A stretch of DNA of 64,000 nucleotides from Argopecten irradians (taxonomy: Eukaryota > Mollusca > Bivalvia > Pectinida > Pectinidae): contig NC_091134.1 of assembly GCF_041381155.1 (NCBI RefSeq), positions 3,902,001 to 3,966,000 on the forward strand, in the 5' to 3' direction. Each line of letters opens with the position of its first letter. Position 1 is the stretch's first letter. This document shows positions 24,501-34,750 of the stretch, piece after piece. The position numbers were made by a program, and so were the translations under genes. The notes under the pieces were generated by a model that saw nothing but the letters and a program-made list of their open reading frames with translations, was not told the origin of the DNA and did no database searches.

Positions 24501-26530
24501 AAATTTAGAAATTGGTCAATTGTTGTAACATCAATATGGATGTCTATGATTTGATACATCACAATTTGATTCAATAATGGTTACCATGGAAACACAATGG
24601 AGGAATATTTGGTTGCCATGGTCGCCAATAAGAGGTAGTGGGCTGTGATGAGGTATTAAGTAGCAACTGACTTACTTGTTTTAGCAAACATTTTCATTAT
24701 CATAAAAGATAGGAAAACAGTAGTGTATAGTCGATACATTTTTTGGTCAACAGATCTGATACTTGGTCTGTATGATGGGGTTGAAGACTTACCAAGTGTA
24801 TTCAAATGAATGACCTTGACCTCCATTCAAGGTTCAAGAGTCAATGGTATGTTAAGTCTTAAAGACCTTTCTCTACATAACCAAGGTACTTATATATTAT
24901 GGATAGAGGTACTTACATTTTAACGTTCATTAGTAATCCAGTTTTAACTCAGACCTGACCATTTTGTTTCAGAGCAGTTCCACTGTAAAGGGAGGTAATC
25001 GCTACTACCCTGTAAACAGTCACGATGCACCTAGTTCACCTACTATGTCACCGAAACACTGTTTCTTAGACTCTAACCCAGTACTTGTCGTCACGGCACC
25101 GTCACCTATTCCTACGTCTCCCTCGGACTCTCACGCCTCGATACAGTTCATTGATGAGGAAACTGACAAGGTAATCTACCTGTGTAGGAGTCATAATGTT
25201 ATAACAGTAGTCAAATACAATTATATTAACTTTAATTGATTGAGCTATTTTCTGTTTTGTAGAGTATAATTGTAAATTGGGGACTAATTTTAAATGAAGT
25301 TGCTGTTGATGTCCCTCTTAGAATTTTATTGAAAAATACTCTACAAAGTAAGGGAAGGATATTTGTTAAAGTTAATGGAAGTCAGGAGAAGAACAAAATT
25401 CAGTTCATTAATTGGTTTTGCGAAATGATAAAGTCTGAAGATAGTTTTTAGCACTATAGTAAGAGTGTTTTGATCGAAACTAGGTGTAATATTAAGTCTA
25501 AAAGACTGAACACTAAATTGTATGTCTGTTATATTTGATCTTTTTCACCACACAGGATGTTTGCCCTGAGCCTTGTCCTGCTCCTGAAGTCCCTGTGGAG
25601 ACAGAACTGCCCCCTGTTAAGGCCCCAAGCCCTATCAGTGTGGATAGTATTAGTAGCGAGGGTGAGGTTTGTAACGAGGACATGCCTCACCCGAAGGTGG
25701 CACAACCTTTCAAAACAGCACCGCCAGTGGCACCACCAATCACGACAGCACCACAAGTGGCAACACCAGCCACAGCACCACATGTGGCACCACCAGCCAC
25801 AGCACCACAAGTGGCCCCACCGGCCACAACAGCACCAAAGGTGGCTGCACCCATTTTAGCTATAGAAGCGCCCCCTGGTGTGGAGCAGGAGAAACTACTT
25901 GGTAGATCAGACAACATTAACGACAACTCCGTCAATCCAAATCAGGATGCTATGATGTCGTTTGATACATCACCGACAGATACATCCTCATCGCCTAGTG
26001 ACGTGGAAATGGTTTCTCCAGAGTTATTGTTTGTTACTGCAGGACTTACCCAATCAGATGAAAGCCTTTCTTGTTCCCATAATGCATCTTACTCCTATGG
26101 TAACCAAGTGGAGTACTCCAACTCGTTATACAACATGGAGGATGACTGTTACTATGACAATGAGGTAGACATGGACACATGTTCAACTACCCCCGATGAG
26201 GATTTAAAACAAAATGGCTCCTCAGTGGTATCAGAAGCAGGTAATATGATTTCCAATGGATTAACATCGGACGACCCTTCATCATCTCTTTCATCGCCCC
26301 CATCTTCTCCTCTGTCAGATAATACCGCACAGACCTGTCATAATAATACCCATAACAACATGGACCCTTGTGGTAACCTTATTAACATGACGTCATACCC
26401 TGACAATGTCATACGACCACAGTCTCTCACCAGCGACACAACATCAACGGAAATCACCAATAACCCCCAAATTAACTTGACGGGTAATGGTGCAGTCACT
26501 ACAGACAATCACACCTCCTGTGACACGTAG
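2962..26530 (+). CDS. Gene A: type I single-pass membrane protein, unrecognised
   Basis: Five coding exons join in frame: 2962-3520, 23769-23856, 24316-24463, 24973-25170 and 25556-26530 (stop at 26528). They give about 655 residues. Residues 1-22 are a signal peptide (basic start, then a leucine-rich core). The ectodomain to about residue 190 has four cysteines after the signal (27, 53, 76, 137) and N-glycosylation sequons at 44, 158 and 168. Residues 192-213 form one membrane segment followed by basic residues (RIRNYMKRWR), which puts the C-terminus in the cytosol. The tail begins with a PPDY motif (230-233), the PPxY type bound by WW domains such as those of NEDD4-family ligases. Further on are a Pro/Ala/Thr-rich stretch (about 384-430) and a Ser/Asn/Asp-rich C-terminus. 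I recognise no named domain. The role is probably that of a receptor or adaptor, by inference from topology only. All splice phases agree, but extra exons inside the 20-kb intron cannot be excluded. Confidence 0.75.
3853..8210. repeat. 28-bp minisatellite, about 155 copies
   Basis: The unit begins TATCATCTACTCTACAGACA and ends CGACACAG, with a common C/T variant (ACACGAC or ATACGAC). Indel-bearing units cluster at about 4230-4850, 5550-5740, 6080-6110, 6390-6720 and near 8000; the 6730-7470 stretch is very uniform. The unit has no stop in any forward frame and its length is 1 mod 3. This makes a forward open frame of more than 1,300 codons that is not a gene. Confidence 0.98.
8211..10630. repeat. 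38-bp minisatellite, about 63 copies
   Basis: The unit begins AAGCTAGAACCATGGAAGCT and continues through AGTTTGATGATCATCAGT. It contains a perfect 12-bp palindrome, TGATGATCATCA, and the palindrome CCATGG. The left edge (8211-8400) and the 9280-9480 stretch are disordered and contain pieces of the neighbouring arrays. A two-unit variant block repeats at about 10090-10310. Confidence 0.97.
10640..10731 (+). mobile_element. tRNA-derived SINE head fragment
   Basis: The sequence has a tRNA-like A box (GGTGGCCAAGGTATAG) followed about 45 bp later by a B-box-like GGGTCACGAGTTCAAAACC. It breaks off directly into the 29-bp array at its 3' side. No cloverleaf can be drawn with confidence, so this is a SINE remnant and not a tRNA gene. 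Confidence 0.5.
10732..11214. repeat. 29-bp minisatellite, about 17 copies
   Basis: The unit starts CCCATGGTACATCTGTGAAC and ends CTACATAGG. Most copies differ by one base (CTACAT or CTATAT). One copy near 11105 is shortened. The array follows directly on a SINE-like fragment. Confidence 0.97.
11215..12592. other. Intronic stretch, nothing recognisable
   Basis: AT-rich single-copy-looking DNA inside the gene A intron. I found no exon pair with consistent phase and no repeat structure. Confidence 0.5.
12593..14259. repeat. 60-bp minisatellite, about 28 copies
   Basis: The unit begins GTGAGCTTGGATACAGTCAG and runs through CGATCTTCAGTCAAAACTTA and CTGTAAATATACTGATTTTG. Because 60 is a multiple of three, short forward frames of period 20 residues appear; they begin and end with indels in the array and have no coding context. 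Degenerate pieces of the same unit recur between about 15015 and 15745. Confidence 0.97.
15975..16155 (+). mobile_element. tRNA-derived SINE with conserved-core-like middle
   Basis: The A-box-like GAGTGGCTCAGATGTCC and B-box-like GGGTCAGAAGTTTGAATTCC are followed by AGCAGTTGCCAAGTAGTGAC and GGTTGGTGGTTTTTATCCGG. The same core is found on the minus strand near 33310-33430, so this is a dispersed family. The core may be one of the deeply conserved animal SINE domains (Nin-type is my guess), which I cannot confirm. It lies within the right copy of the local duplication. Confidence 0.7.
16397..16574. mobile_element. Short TA-flanked inverted-repeat element (MITE-like)
   Basis: The left end TACCATATTCGCCC and right end GGGTTGAATACGGTA are imperfect inverses. 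Next to the ends, GGGCGCTTA and GGGGCGCTTATAGGG are present. No coding capacity is seen. The left copy of the local duplication has only a corrupted remnant here. Confidence 0.45.
16880..18260. other. Intronic stretch, nothing recognisable
   Basis: AT-rich intron sequence after the duplication. No exon, RNA gene or tandem repeat that I can support. Confidence 0.45.
18261..20260. repeat. 55-bp minisatellite, about 36 copies
   Basis: The unit begins GTCATTGGTATATTTTGTAT and contains CACAATGTCAGTACATCTAT. Variation is concentrated in the TATATG/TATGTG segment before TATCAC, where small indels occur. Another variant, CTATCTCTAATAT for CTATCTATAATAT, clusters in the last third of the array (about 19845-20240). 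Confidence 0.97.
20411..20457. repeat. Isolated 36-bp unit left of the TTAA element
   Basis: GGTTAAGGTGTCTGGTCTGG followed by a CCACCACTACCTCTCCTGGTTAA run is one diverged unit of the array that resumes at 21560. It shows that the element at 20458-21559 is inside the array's territory. Confidence 0.85.
20454..21563. mobile_element. TTAA-flanked element with long inverted repeats
   Basis: Both ends abut TTAA (20454-20457 and 21560-21563). The left terminus AGCTGACAATGCAAGTTAAA and the inverse of the right terminus, AGGTGACAATGCAAGTTAAA, differ by one base in 20. Similarity continues inward for roughly 200 bp per arm: TTTCTGAGAC, AAGGACAGGCAGTC and GCTTGGATA on the left appear inverted on the right. 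The body of about 700 bp has no transposase frame. A TTAA target site is the hallmark of piggyBac-type elements, but these ends are not the classical ones, so the superfamily is inferred. The TTAA used is the one inside the 36-bp minisatellite unit. Confidence 0.82.
21560..23194. repeat. 36-bp minisatellite, about 45 copies
   Basis: The unit is TTAAGGTGTCTGACATTCTA followed by CCACTAACTCTCCTGG. A recurrent variant replaces CTCTCCTGG by CCCTATATGG. Units decay at the right edge (23000-23194). The length is a multiple of three, so open frames of 12-residue period appear on both strands; none is a gene. Confidence 0.97.
23195..23768. other. End of the long gene A intron
   Basis: AT-rich sequence ending in the pyrimidine-rich acceptor CTGCTTTTTCTAG at 23768. 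Nothing else recognisable. Confidence 0.5.
23769..23856 (+). CDS. Gene A exon: transmembrane segment
   Basis: This 88-bp exon completes the glycine codon begun at 3520. It encodes a short linker, then QVVVIATCSAVIGTFFIVAA and VLRIR, a clean hydrophobic helix with a basic cytosolic flank. It ends AAG before GTAACC, leaving two bases of an arginine codon. Confidence 0.8.
24316..24463 (+). CDS. Gene A exon: juxtamembrane tail with PPDY motif
   Basis: The exon follows the acceptor TTTGGTCAG and ends at CAG before GTGCGA. It begins NYMKRWREQQ and carries PPDYQP, a PPxY-type motif, then a Lys/Ser/Thr-rich segment. In and out phases (2 to 0) match its neighbours. Confidence 0.8.
24973..25170 (+). 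CDS. Gene A exon: Ser/Pro-rich tail segment
   Basis: A phase-0 exon of 66 codons after TTTGTTTCAG, ending GACAAG before GTAATC. It contains several SP and TP dipeptides (SSPTMSP, APSPIPTSPS), which could be proline-directed phosphorylation sites. That reading is an inference from composition. Confidence 0.78.
25556..26530 (+). CDS. Gene A terminal exon: low-complexity cytosolic tail
   Basis: 324 codons plus a stop after the acceptor CACCACACAG. It starts DVCPEPCPAP, continues with about 47 residues of imperfect TAPxVAPPA repeats, then acidic and Ser/Asn-rich sequence (for example NMEDDCYYDNEVDMD and SSSLSSPPSSPLS). The stop is TAG at 26528. The repeat portion also gives open frames on the other strand (25529-25935), which are shadows. 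Confidence 0.85.
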   Translation, partial: DVCPEPCPAPEVPVETELPPVKAPSPISVDSISSEGEVCNEDMPHPKVAQPFKTAPPVAPPITTAPQVATPATAPHVAPPATAPQVAPPATTAPKVAAPILAIEAPPGVEQEKLLGRSDNINDNSVNPNQDAMMSFDTSPTDTSSSPSDVEMVSPELLFVTAGLTQSDESLSCSHNASYSYGNQVEYSNSLYNMEDDCYYDNEVDMDTCSTTPDEDLKQNGSSVVSEAGNMISNGLTSDDPSSSLSSPPSSPLSDNTAQTCHNNTHNNMDPCGNLINMTSYPDNVIRPQSLTSDTTSTEITNNPQINLTGNGAVTTDNHTSCDT

Positions 26531-27240
26531 TGAGAATGGTGTTGGTAATATATGTGATCAATATATAGAAGAAGAAATTGTTACTTTTATGATATTTTAT
26601 GAATACAGTAATTGATTGTTATATGTTCACCAGAAGGAAAAGTAAGCCTCACTCCATGTCGGTGGTCTGTATATATATATCTCTTACAATAACATCGGAT
26701 CAGTCAGTCAAGTTATAAATAGTCTAGCTATCTGTATCATCTTGTATTATCTCAAAGTTGCTTCTGATTCCATAGAGGGAGAAATGATACCTTTTAGCTA
26801 TACATAGCAGTAAATGTGCCTGTTTTAAAGGTCAACTCAGACATGAGGGTCATACAATTTTGAATTCAGTTTGCATTTATTCTCTCTTTTCCTGAGAGCA
26901 TTCCACAGTACCACCAGAATGGTATGTAAGCCAGAGTATTCGAAAGTAAATAAAATGTGTTCTGTACACAAAGAGAAATATTTGAAACCTGGAAAAGGCT
27001 ACTGTAATGTTCAATTTGTATTATCATGGTTTAAACAGATCTATACAGGCCCCATGGATATTTCTAAAAAAAAATTCTGTCGTCTGATGGTAACTTATAT
27101 GAAGATGGAATGTAAAAAGAGAACTATTTGATAATTTAAAATTGGTGTTGCTTTTCCTATTTTTTACGTGAAGATAAAAATGTCATTAAAGTCCATACAA
27201 CAATATTCTATAATCACCTCATGTTTCAAATAAAGATAAT
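26531..27240 (+). other. Probable 3' UTR of gene A with two poly(A) signals
   Basis: AATAAA hexamers lie at 26949-26954 and 27229-27234, on the coding strand and downstream of the stop, with no other gene between. Either could end the transcript. Confidence 0.55.
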
Positions 27241-27775
27241 GGTTATGTTTTATGAGTGTTTTCCCATGCTAGGAATATATGCACATGATAAGTGAGAAGA
27301 GTGGTCATATTACTTAGGAAATACTTTATTCAAATTAAGAAATCTACAGGAAATGAAAAATACGACCCGCTCAGCAAGTGTAGGTTTCCATGGAAATGAT
27401 TTAACAGAGAAATGGGATCTGTACGACTTGTCAGGCTTTTAGTAACATTGAATTTTGGTACTTTTGTAAAGCGTTGATCGTCTGAGAGCTATGTACATCA
27501 GTGGAGTGTTTGGTTGTTGGGATTCCATTTAATCGACAGTGTAAAGCATCAAACTTCACATAAGCCTTACAACATTAGGCCATTGATTTTCTGAAGTGTC
27601 CCCTGTCTGATGTACTGGTATAGGACAGGGAGGTCTACAGTGCATGTATTGATAGCTCGTCTGTAATCACACAGTTCATTTGGGTTTATTCTGTTTAAAA
27701 TTTCTATTAATATTATAGTCCAGCTAGGTATAGCAGATGGAGAAAAATGGGAGTTCACAGAAAAAAACTATTTTC

Positions 27776-28139
27776 TTAAAGGTGCTCCACCGCTGACTAA
27801 TGGTATTTTTTCACTTTAAAAAACAGGAGCAGACGATTTAGTATTTTTCTTCAGTTACACAAGTTACTTACTTTACACCATTACCACCTCTGGAAAGTTT
27901 GAGCTTTGAATTTTACTATAAGTTAAAATTACAAAAAATAATTAATTGCATCCCAAAAAAATCTCGTGGCACTATATTCTATATGGAATGAAGTACGGAT
28001 TGCGCATGCACCAAATGCAAAATAAATTATTTTACATTATTTTTTGTGTTAATTAGACACGTATATACATGATTAAACACCAATTATTGTTAAAGTGATG
28101 AATATCATTTATGCTCTGTCGGCGGTGGAGCATCTTTAA
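27776..28139. mobile_element. TTAA-flanked MITE, family 1, copy 1
   Basis: The left end is TTAA then AGGTGCTCCACCGCTGAC; the right end is GTCGGCGGTGGAGCATCT then TTAA. The two differ by two bases in 18 when inverted. The 356-bp body is alignable with those at 56523 and 61272, has no coding capacity and includes CAGGAGCAGACGATTTAGTA. It lies about 1.2 kb downstream of gene A. Confidence 0.9.
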
Positions 28140-28227
28140 GAGATCAGATTCGAACTCGCAACCCAGAGGTGTAGAGTTGTAGATAATCTGTCTGGACTCG
28201 GTAACCAATGGGCCACCGTGCCCATTT
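28140..28227 (-). mobile_element. tRNA-derived SINE head fragment
   Basis: Read on the minus strand, it begins GGGCACGGTGGCCCATTGGT (A box) and has GGGTTGCGAGTTCGAATC (B box) about 45 bp later. It directly abuts the TTAA of the MITE to its left. It lacks a complete cloverleaf. Confidence 0.65.
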
Positions 28228-30896
28228 GTAAATAATAACATATATATATAAACTACATATGACAGAATGATTTGTAATACTTGAGCAAGCAATATTAATA
28301 TATAGCTGTCATATGTTCAGTTTGTTGTAGCAGACATCATAACATAATTTCAACATTATATTTTTGTTAGTGGCAAAGTTGCCATCCTGATGGTGAAAGG
28401 TTTTCAACTGGTTACATTTAAGATAATATGATGCTGGAGATTTGTGTTTTGTAAAAAGCCCATTTTGAACTTAGCCCAAAGGTCAGAGATATTTATTTCA
28501 AGTGGATATTCAAAATTAGGTGGACGCCAAGGTGACGTCATTAGCCTTTTGTTATATATGTTTTCAAAACATCAGTCTGTTTGATAATCCCCAGATACGA
28601 AGAAGGATTAAATCCGCTTGCTATACCCTGACCTGTTTCCTGGTGTTGTAGTCATTTGAGCACATTACTGTGATGTACACGTCAATATAACTGTGTTATC
28701 ATTTTAACCATCTTATTAAATTTTGTTGGGTATACAATTACATTTGTAATTTTAGTAACTCATGCACTTGTATCATTAACATTTGTAAAGGTTTCATATC
28801 TTCTTAAATGTTTTTGTAAGAATAGATTTCTTCATCTTAATGGCTTTAACTTTTTATTTAAAAAATATAAATACAAATAATGGTTAACGTAATACATTTT
28901 TTTCAATCACCCACTTATTTAACTTTATGGACTCCTTTAATTTGTTTTGCTATTTGTCTTTCAATTTTAAAATTCTTTACATCTGCATGAAAAATTCATT
29001 CTGAATGAATTCAAGAGTTTGATATAAATTATGAAATCATAATATTTTACATTGTATTATGCAATAAGTGCTTTTATTAAGATTGGTTAATTTTTTTCTG
29101 TGTTGCTATGTTCTATGTTCTGGTTTTAAAAAAGAAGAAAATTTAGTTAATACACAGGGACATGCAAGTTAATATATGGAATGTTACCTAATTAATTATC
29201 TATATTATCACTGACAAAATAAAGATATCCATATAAATGTATGTCAGAGGATGAATTAAGATATCCACATAAATGTATGTCATAGGGTGTTTTGTAGCTT
29301 TTCGATCTCTTTGTTCAGAATGCTCCGGTCTTTCAGAATGACAAAGGTCTTCAAAATACACTGATTATTTAGAATACAGTCTTCTAAAAGAATTATTTAC
29401 TCCAGTTGATCATTGCTCAAAATGCTTTGGTCGTCATTCGGAATATTTTACAGTAGCTTCACCCTATTGTTCGTTCCAACATGCAAGCTTCGGAAACAAA
29501 GGGAGATAAATCTAATAGATCAGAATGCACAACACAAGTAAGATAATTGGAAAACCACTCAGACTCTCCAAGTCTTACCACAAAGTGGTTTGCTGACGGA
29601 GATCAAACAGGGGGAGACAAAAAGAAATAACTCAGATAGATTGGAATGTACTTTCACTAAGCAAGTCGGGCTGAAGACTTTTCCCTAAGGATGTAATTCC
29701 TTTTGGGTTAGGATATCCCAGTTTCATCAACAGTTGTTTAAATTGCTCTGTTACAAAATTAGATAGAAGTAAAATAATGCAGCTTTATTCATACCTATAG
29801 GGAGAATTTCCTAACTACACAATATAACGTCTAGAAACATTGGGTAAAATGTTGTCTCTGATGCTGTAAAAACAGGTCTAATGATCAAGATCTAATTACC
29901 CGATCTCGTGATGTTAATAATCGTAAGTGTGGTCTAATTACAAGCCACTCGAGAATTGACCCATCGCCAGTATGCAACCACGCCTCATGCTGGCATACAC
30001 ACATGTACCTATTCAATGTTGGAGTGAAAAATTGTAACATACACAATACAATATACAAAATCACATGTGGTTTGTCAGACAGCAGACGGATCCATCAATT
30101 CCTTATACTGATAATGTTCTATATATAGTGCAGTAATTAGATCAGCGATGCATGCAATGTTACTACCAGAGTGGTATACATATTTAATTAACAGTATTGA
30201 AGATTATAAATGTTGATGTTCCAGTAATATTGCAAAAATTACGGTACAGTAATTTGATTGGGATATTTTTTTCCTAATTTCATAATATAAGGCCTAAAAG
30301 ATTGGCTCATTAGAATTGGTCATTGATATTGTGCTTCTTTCAAAGTTTCCAATTTAAAAAAAAACTTGATGTGTTGAGGCCATGTAACATCTAATTGATT
30401 CCTAGCTGTTAAATATGAGTTAGTACTGTGGAAGATGTAGTTGAATTAAAATTCTTATATTTTTACATTTTTAACTTTCATAAGCTTGTTGTTTCATAAA
30501 TCATACAGAAAAAAGAAATGAATATTTATCTCCATGATCTGCCATTCAATTAAATCAAAACATTGTCAAATATTTGTTTGAGCAGTTTCTCCATTTGATG
30601 TATTTTCTATAACATTCCATTGATCTGTATTACATGAAGAAGCTAGGTTTTTGATTAATTAACTATAGCTGTGGAACTTTGAGTGTTTAACAAAGATTCC
30701 CGCTCCTAGTGGGTTGTGATCATTTTAATCAAATTAATGTTTGAATATTATGTATTGTACATATGCAATGGTTGCAGCAAATAAATGTAAGATATACATT
30801 TGTTAAATCAATATTACAATGCCTATATATTATGTTAGAAATTTCCGTTGGTATACCTGTAATGTATCATGATTTACCCGAGTAATATCTGTGTAT
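28228..30896. other. Intergenic AT-rich stretch
   Basis: No gene-like frame. At 29223-29290 a 38-bp sequence containing AGATATCCA(T/C)ATAAATGTATGTCA is duplicated in tandem. The rest shows no structure I can support. Confidence 0.5.
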
Positions 30897-31345
30897 TCTA
30901 ATTCACCAGACCAGGGGGCCCAAAAGGATAAGAACTTCTGCCTCAATAACACACAATCACCATGTCAGTCTGTTTTTCCATGATTGGTTTCTAAGAGATT
31001 TCCTCATAAACCAATTGGCCAATTATTTTGAAACTACACATTGGTAATAGCTAATCTTATTCAAATGTACAAAAGGGGTTTGGAATTTTCCTGAGAAATC
31101 CAAGATGGCTGCCTAAAGTGATCCAAATTTAAAAATTGTCTGATTCCTGTGAAATTTGCTATACAGTGGTTTTTAGGGACAGTGGATATCAAGTTGCTTT
31201 GAGGAGGTCTAGAAATCAAAGATAACAGTAGTGACCCATCAAGGGGTCAGCATATAGAAATTGTTCAATATCAGAGAAAATTTGTATAAAAAATAACCAC
31301 CTAATTGATCTGGTAATTTCAACTAAGCAGTTGCTACGGGCCCCT
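30897..31345. other. Possible dispersed repeat bounded by GGGCCC-type ends
   Basis: The stretch begins near CCAGGGGGCCCAAAAGG and ends near ACGGGCCCCTTTTGGCA. It also contains AAATCCAAGATGGCTGCC. The boundaries look like those of an interspersed repeat, but no second copy is in the window. Confidence 0.3.
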
Positions 31346-32984
31346 TTTGGCATTTTCTTGTTTTTTTCATTAAGTCATATGAACATTTTTATCATCCATA
31401 TTCAACTGACAGAAAATATGAGGGATATTCTCTTAAAAAATAATGATATCGACAGAAGTTCTTACAAGTCAGAAGCCTTAATTTCACAGGCCAGGGGAAG
31501 TAACTCTCACATGTGGTTTGTACAGTTGGAAGTTTTCATCACCTGCTCCATACTCTGTACATACTCTGATGTAGATTATGCCATACATTTCCATCAGCCC
31601 CACGATACTGTATACATTTCCATTGACCTGTATACTTTTCCATTGACCTCTCCCACTCCCTCCTTTCCTCCGCCGATATACTGTATACATTTCCATCTTT
31701 TAGTCTATTGGATGATGTCATTGAAAATTTTGTTTGATTATACCATTGTAATATTTTGTGGTGTTTTATTTCATATATATATGGCAACATATTTTCCTCT
31801 TGGAAATAAAAAAAGTCACAAGTAATTGTTTGCTTTTGTGTGTTTGTTTCTTACTTGTATTCATTTGTAAGAAGACTAATAAACACAAGACTATAACTGT
31901 TATAATCTGTTTAAATGGTTACCATGGCAGCTGATTTTTTCATCTTTGTTAAAAACATTGCCTGGTTGTAAACTTTTCTGTAAAATTATACCTGGTTGTA
32001 AACGTTTCTGTAAAATGATGCCTGGTTGCCAAGCGATGGTTGTAAAATGGTCATGTCTCCCAGTGACCAGAAGTACCAGAAACAGGTATGGAAAAATTAT
32101 AATTCCAGTCCTCATATGGTTTGATGTTTTATTATTACAAAAATATTTCAAAGAATTTTTTGTCTTAGATTAAAAAATATGTTTTATCCAAAACATTTCA
32201 ATAAACAAAGCAAAAATTATATGATCATTTATCTGAAAGAACTAGCGTTCTAACAATGAAATGACAGGTGTTTATCACATCATCAATAAGTATTCTACTG
32301 TCAACCATGTAGAACATACAATACACAAAGATGTTAAAATAATCCAAATGTTGTGCACTCAAGTTATTTATCAGAATTTTTTTTACACATATAGCTTTAC
32401 ATGTATAGCACCAAACAGCAAGTAAAGCATTGTGTACGTAGCTAAGTTTAGGTAATAAGTAGCCCTGGGATTCTGCTTAGCTTAAGAGATTGTCTTAGCC
32501 TAATAAGTTAAGCATAAGTTAGCCAGTGGTCTTCGATTCAATCTCCAGCAAAAGCAATTCAAAAATGGATTGATAGTTTCATTTTTCCATTTACTGTATT
32601 ATTAATGGGAGATAACTCTAATGGTACTGGCTCGAGTGCTAGGAATTAAATATACAATATACACTAACATGTTTATATTTTCGTCATGCTTACCGTTGTA
32701 TTGACAAACATGTGGTTTACATTCAGTCAATAATAATAGTCTATATGTCTTGTGCAACAATAATAAACATTTAACAACAAGAAAATCACATTTTAGAAAT
32801 ATTTGTCAAAAAGGGCTCAACATTTTGATAATATTATTGTCATATTTCAAATGCATCATTAAAAATACAAATTATTTTGTGAATAAAAAATGCAATATTT
32901 ATAAAGCAAAGTGTAATCCAAATGAAAGGGACCAAATGAGACTCCTATGAGCCTTAACAGGTACACCTTGATACCTCGGGGACT
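31346..32984. other. Intergenic stretch with a small tandem repeat
   Basis: At 31961-32030 a 30-bp unit starting CCTGGTTGTAAAC is repeated about 2.5 times. Near 31608-31700 the motif GTATACATTTCCAT recurs. A GGGAGATAACTCT motif at about 32608 belongs to the repeat type at 32989. No coding sequence that I trust. Confidence 0.5.
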
Positions 32985-32988
32985 TTAA

Positions 32989-33172
32989 TTCCATCTTTGC
33001 ATATTGCAGAGTTACTTCCCCTGTAAAAAGAATCAATTGTGACTTGATTAATTTGAGATCAAAACTAACATGGCTTTCTCTAAAAAAATATGACGTTTTG
33101 CTCTCAATTACATGATGTCACAATCAATAATGCCTAAAGGGTAGATAACTCTTTAATGTGCAAAGATGGAAT
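32989..33172. mobile_element. Hairpin MITE with TTCCATCTTTGC ends
   Basis: TTCCATCTTTGCATATTGCA at the left and GCAAAGATGGAA at the right are inverted repeats. The next segments are also inverse (AGAGTTACTTCCCC and GGGTAGATAACTCT; TCAATTGTGAC and GTCACAATCAAT), so almost the whole 184 bp folds back. Degenerate relatives are at about 34462-34606 and 60176-60305. Confidence 0.65.
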
Positions 33173-33302
33173 ACTCAATGAAGTTATCTATTTGAGATAA
33201 CGTAGTAAGGAATGTACCAGTATTGTCTTTTCAAATGTTAACAACAACTGTTAAGAATCATTGAAGACAAATTAAAAGTTAAGTTTGATTATTTTACATT
33301 CT

Positions 33303-33430
33303 ATTAACAGCCAGGGCCATTTAAGGATGCAGTGGGTTTGTTGGGTGCTGGAGTACCTGGAGAAAAACCACCGACCAGCGGTCAGTACCTGGCAACTGCC
33401 CCACCTGGGATTCCAATTCTACCCAAAATA
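33303..33430 (-). mobile_element. SINE, same family as at 15975
   Basis: On the minus strand it reads GAATTGGAATCCC, GGCAGTTGCCAGGTACTGAC, GGTCGGTGGTTTTTCTCC and then CTTAAATGGCCCTGGCTGTT. It matches the core and 3' end of the copy at 15975-16155. The tRNA-like head is truncated. Confidence 0.7.
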
Positions 33431-34750
33431 AATGAAATTTAGTGGTTACCATTTCAATAATGTTTCAGAGGATCTGGATATCATGCTGGAATTTAAGTTG
33501 AAAATGTGAAAAAGTTTAAGTATGGCACACATGTAACATGAATATAACATGATAAAAAACTAGAGCACAGGTGACCTAAACATAAATCACAAAATGTTTA
33601 TAAGGTATTCTATCAAAATGGTATCAACGATATATTATTATGATAAATTTTGACAACAGATAACACTAATATAACAACTATAAGGAAAAATGTCATACAT
33701 CAGGGGGTATATGTCATACACAGACAGATATTTGTATCAAACACCTGTCATACAGTTTTGTAGTTGAAAAAATTAATTAAAAGTCAACTGTAATGTATTG
33801 AATAAGATACATGTATATGATATCCCTTAATTAACACCTAATTTTGTGCTAAAAAATTAACCTTTTCCTGAAATTTGTGTTCATTTCACAGAAAATTTCA
33901 TCACTTTTAGTTTTCATTTTTGCTAAGTAATTGGATAAAACTACGAATTTGCCAATATGCATATATGTACGTATAGAGCTTGTACAGATAAATGTCAGAT
34001 AAAGAGAGTCTGTGTTGGGGTCAAAATTGGCCCTTATTGCACATGACTAAAGAAGTATAACGGTATAATAAACCTAGTTATCTTGAAGTATAAGACCATG
34101 ATGTAACTTCAATTGATAACAACATCAAAGTGACATGTACTTAAATACACACTAAGACGTTTGATCAAAACCAACAAAATGCTACAAATTAACAGGGAAT
34201 TTGAGTTATACGAGCCGAGTTAATAATTTAGATTCAAATGTATAACTATTCTCTATAAATAAAATGTCTTCATTACAAACAAATCACATTCTGTACCGAC
34301 AGTCCACAATCCTAGCACCACATTTATATCATGCACAATGGCATAAAACCTTGATTTGGGGGAGATCACACAATTCCTTTTAGTATCATATCCATCTGTG
34401 GTTGTTTTAACAGTATTACAATGGGCATTGTTGTTTAATTAATGTATTCTGTATTTGCATATCACAGAGATGTCTGCCTTTGTGGGTAGGTATTGATTTT
34501 GATGTCATATGTTTGCGAGCATAAGGTCATACTTTTCAGAGAAACAATGTGAATTGCATTTCGATATCACCCACAAGGGAGCTAACTCTGTTATATATAA
34601 AGATGGATTACTTCATCAAGTACAGTCATCAAGTGGTCTTGGTAGTTATATAGAATTGTCACAGATATCACACATGGTATACAGGTTTTCCTCTATGTAA
34701 TGTGTAGGTCCCATTCCAAAGCTGGAGAGAAATTAGTTCTTCTTAGCTGC
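33431..34750. other. Intergenic; downstream of SLC35F6
   Basis: AT-rich DNA that probably includes the SLC35F6 3' UTR next to 34750. I could not pick out its poly(A) site. Part of 34462-34606 resembles the hairpin MITE at 32989. Confidence 0.4.

Noticed and set aside
28140-28227. Possible tRNA gene (A and B boxes present)
   Set aside because: No acceptor or anticodon stem can be formed; it is a SINE remnant.
31331-31825. 164-codon forward frame
   Set aside because: It starts at the edge of a dispersed repeat, has no similarity that I recognise and biased low-complexity composition, and has no splice or promoter context.
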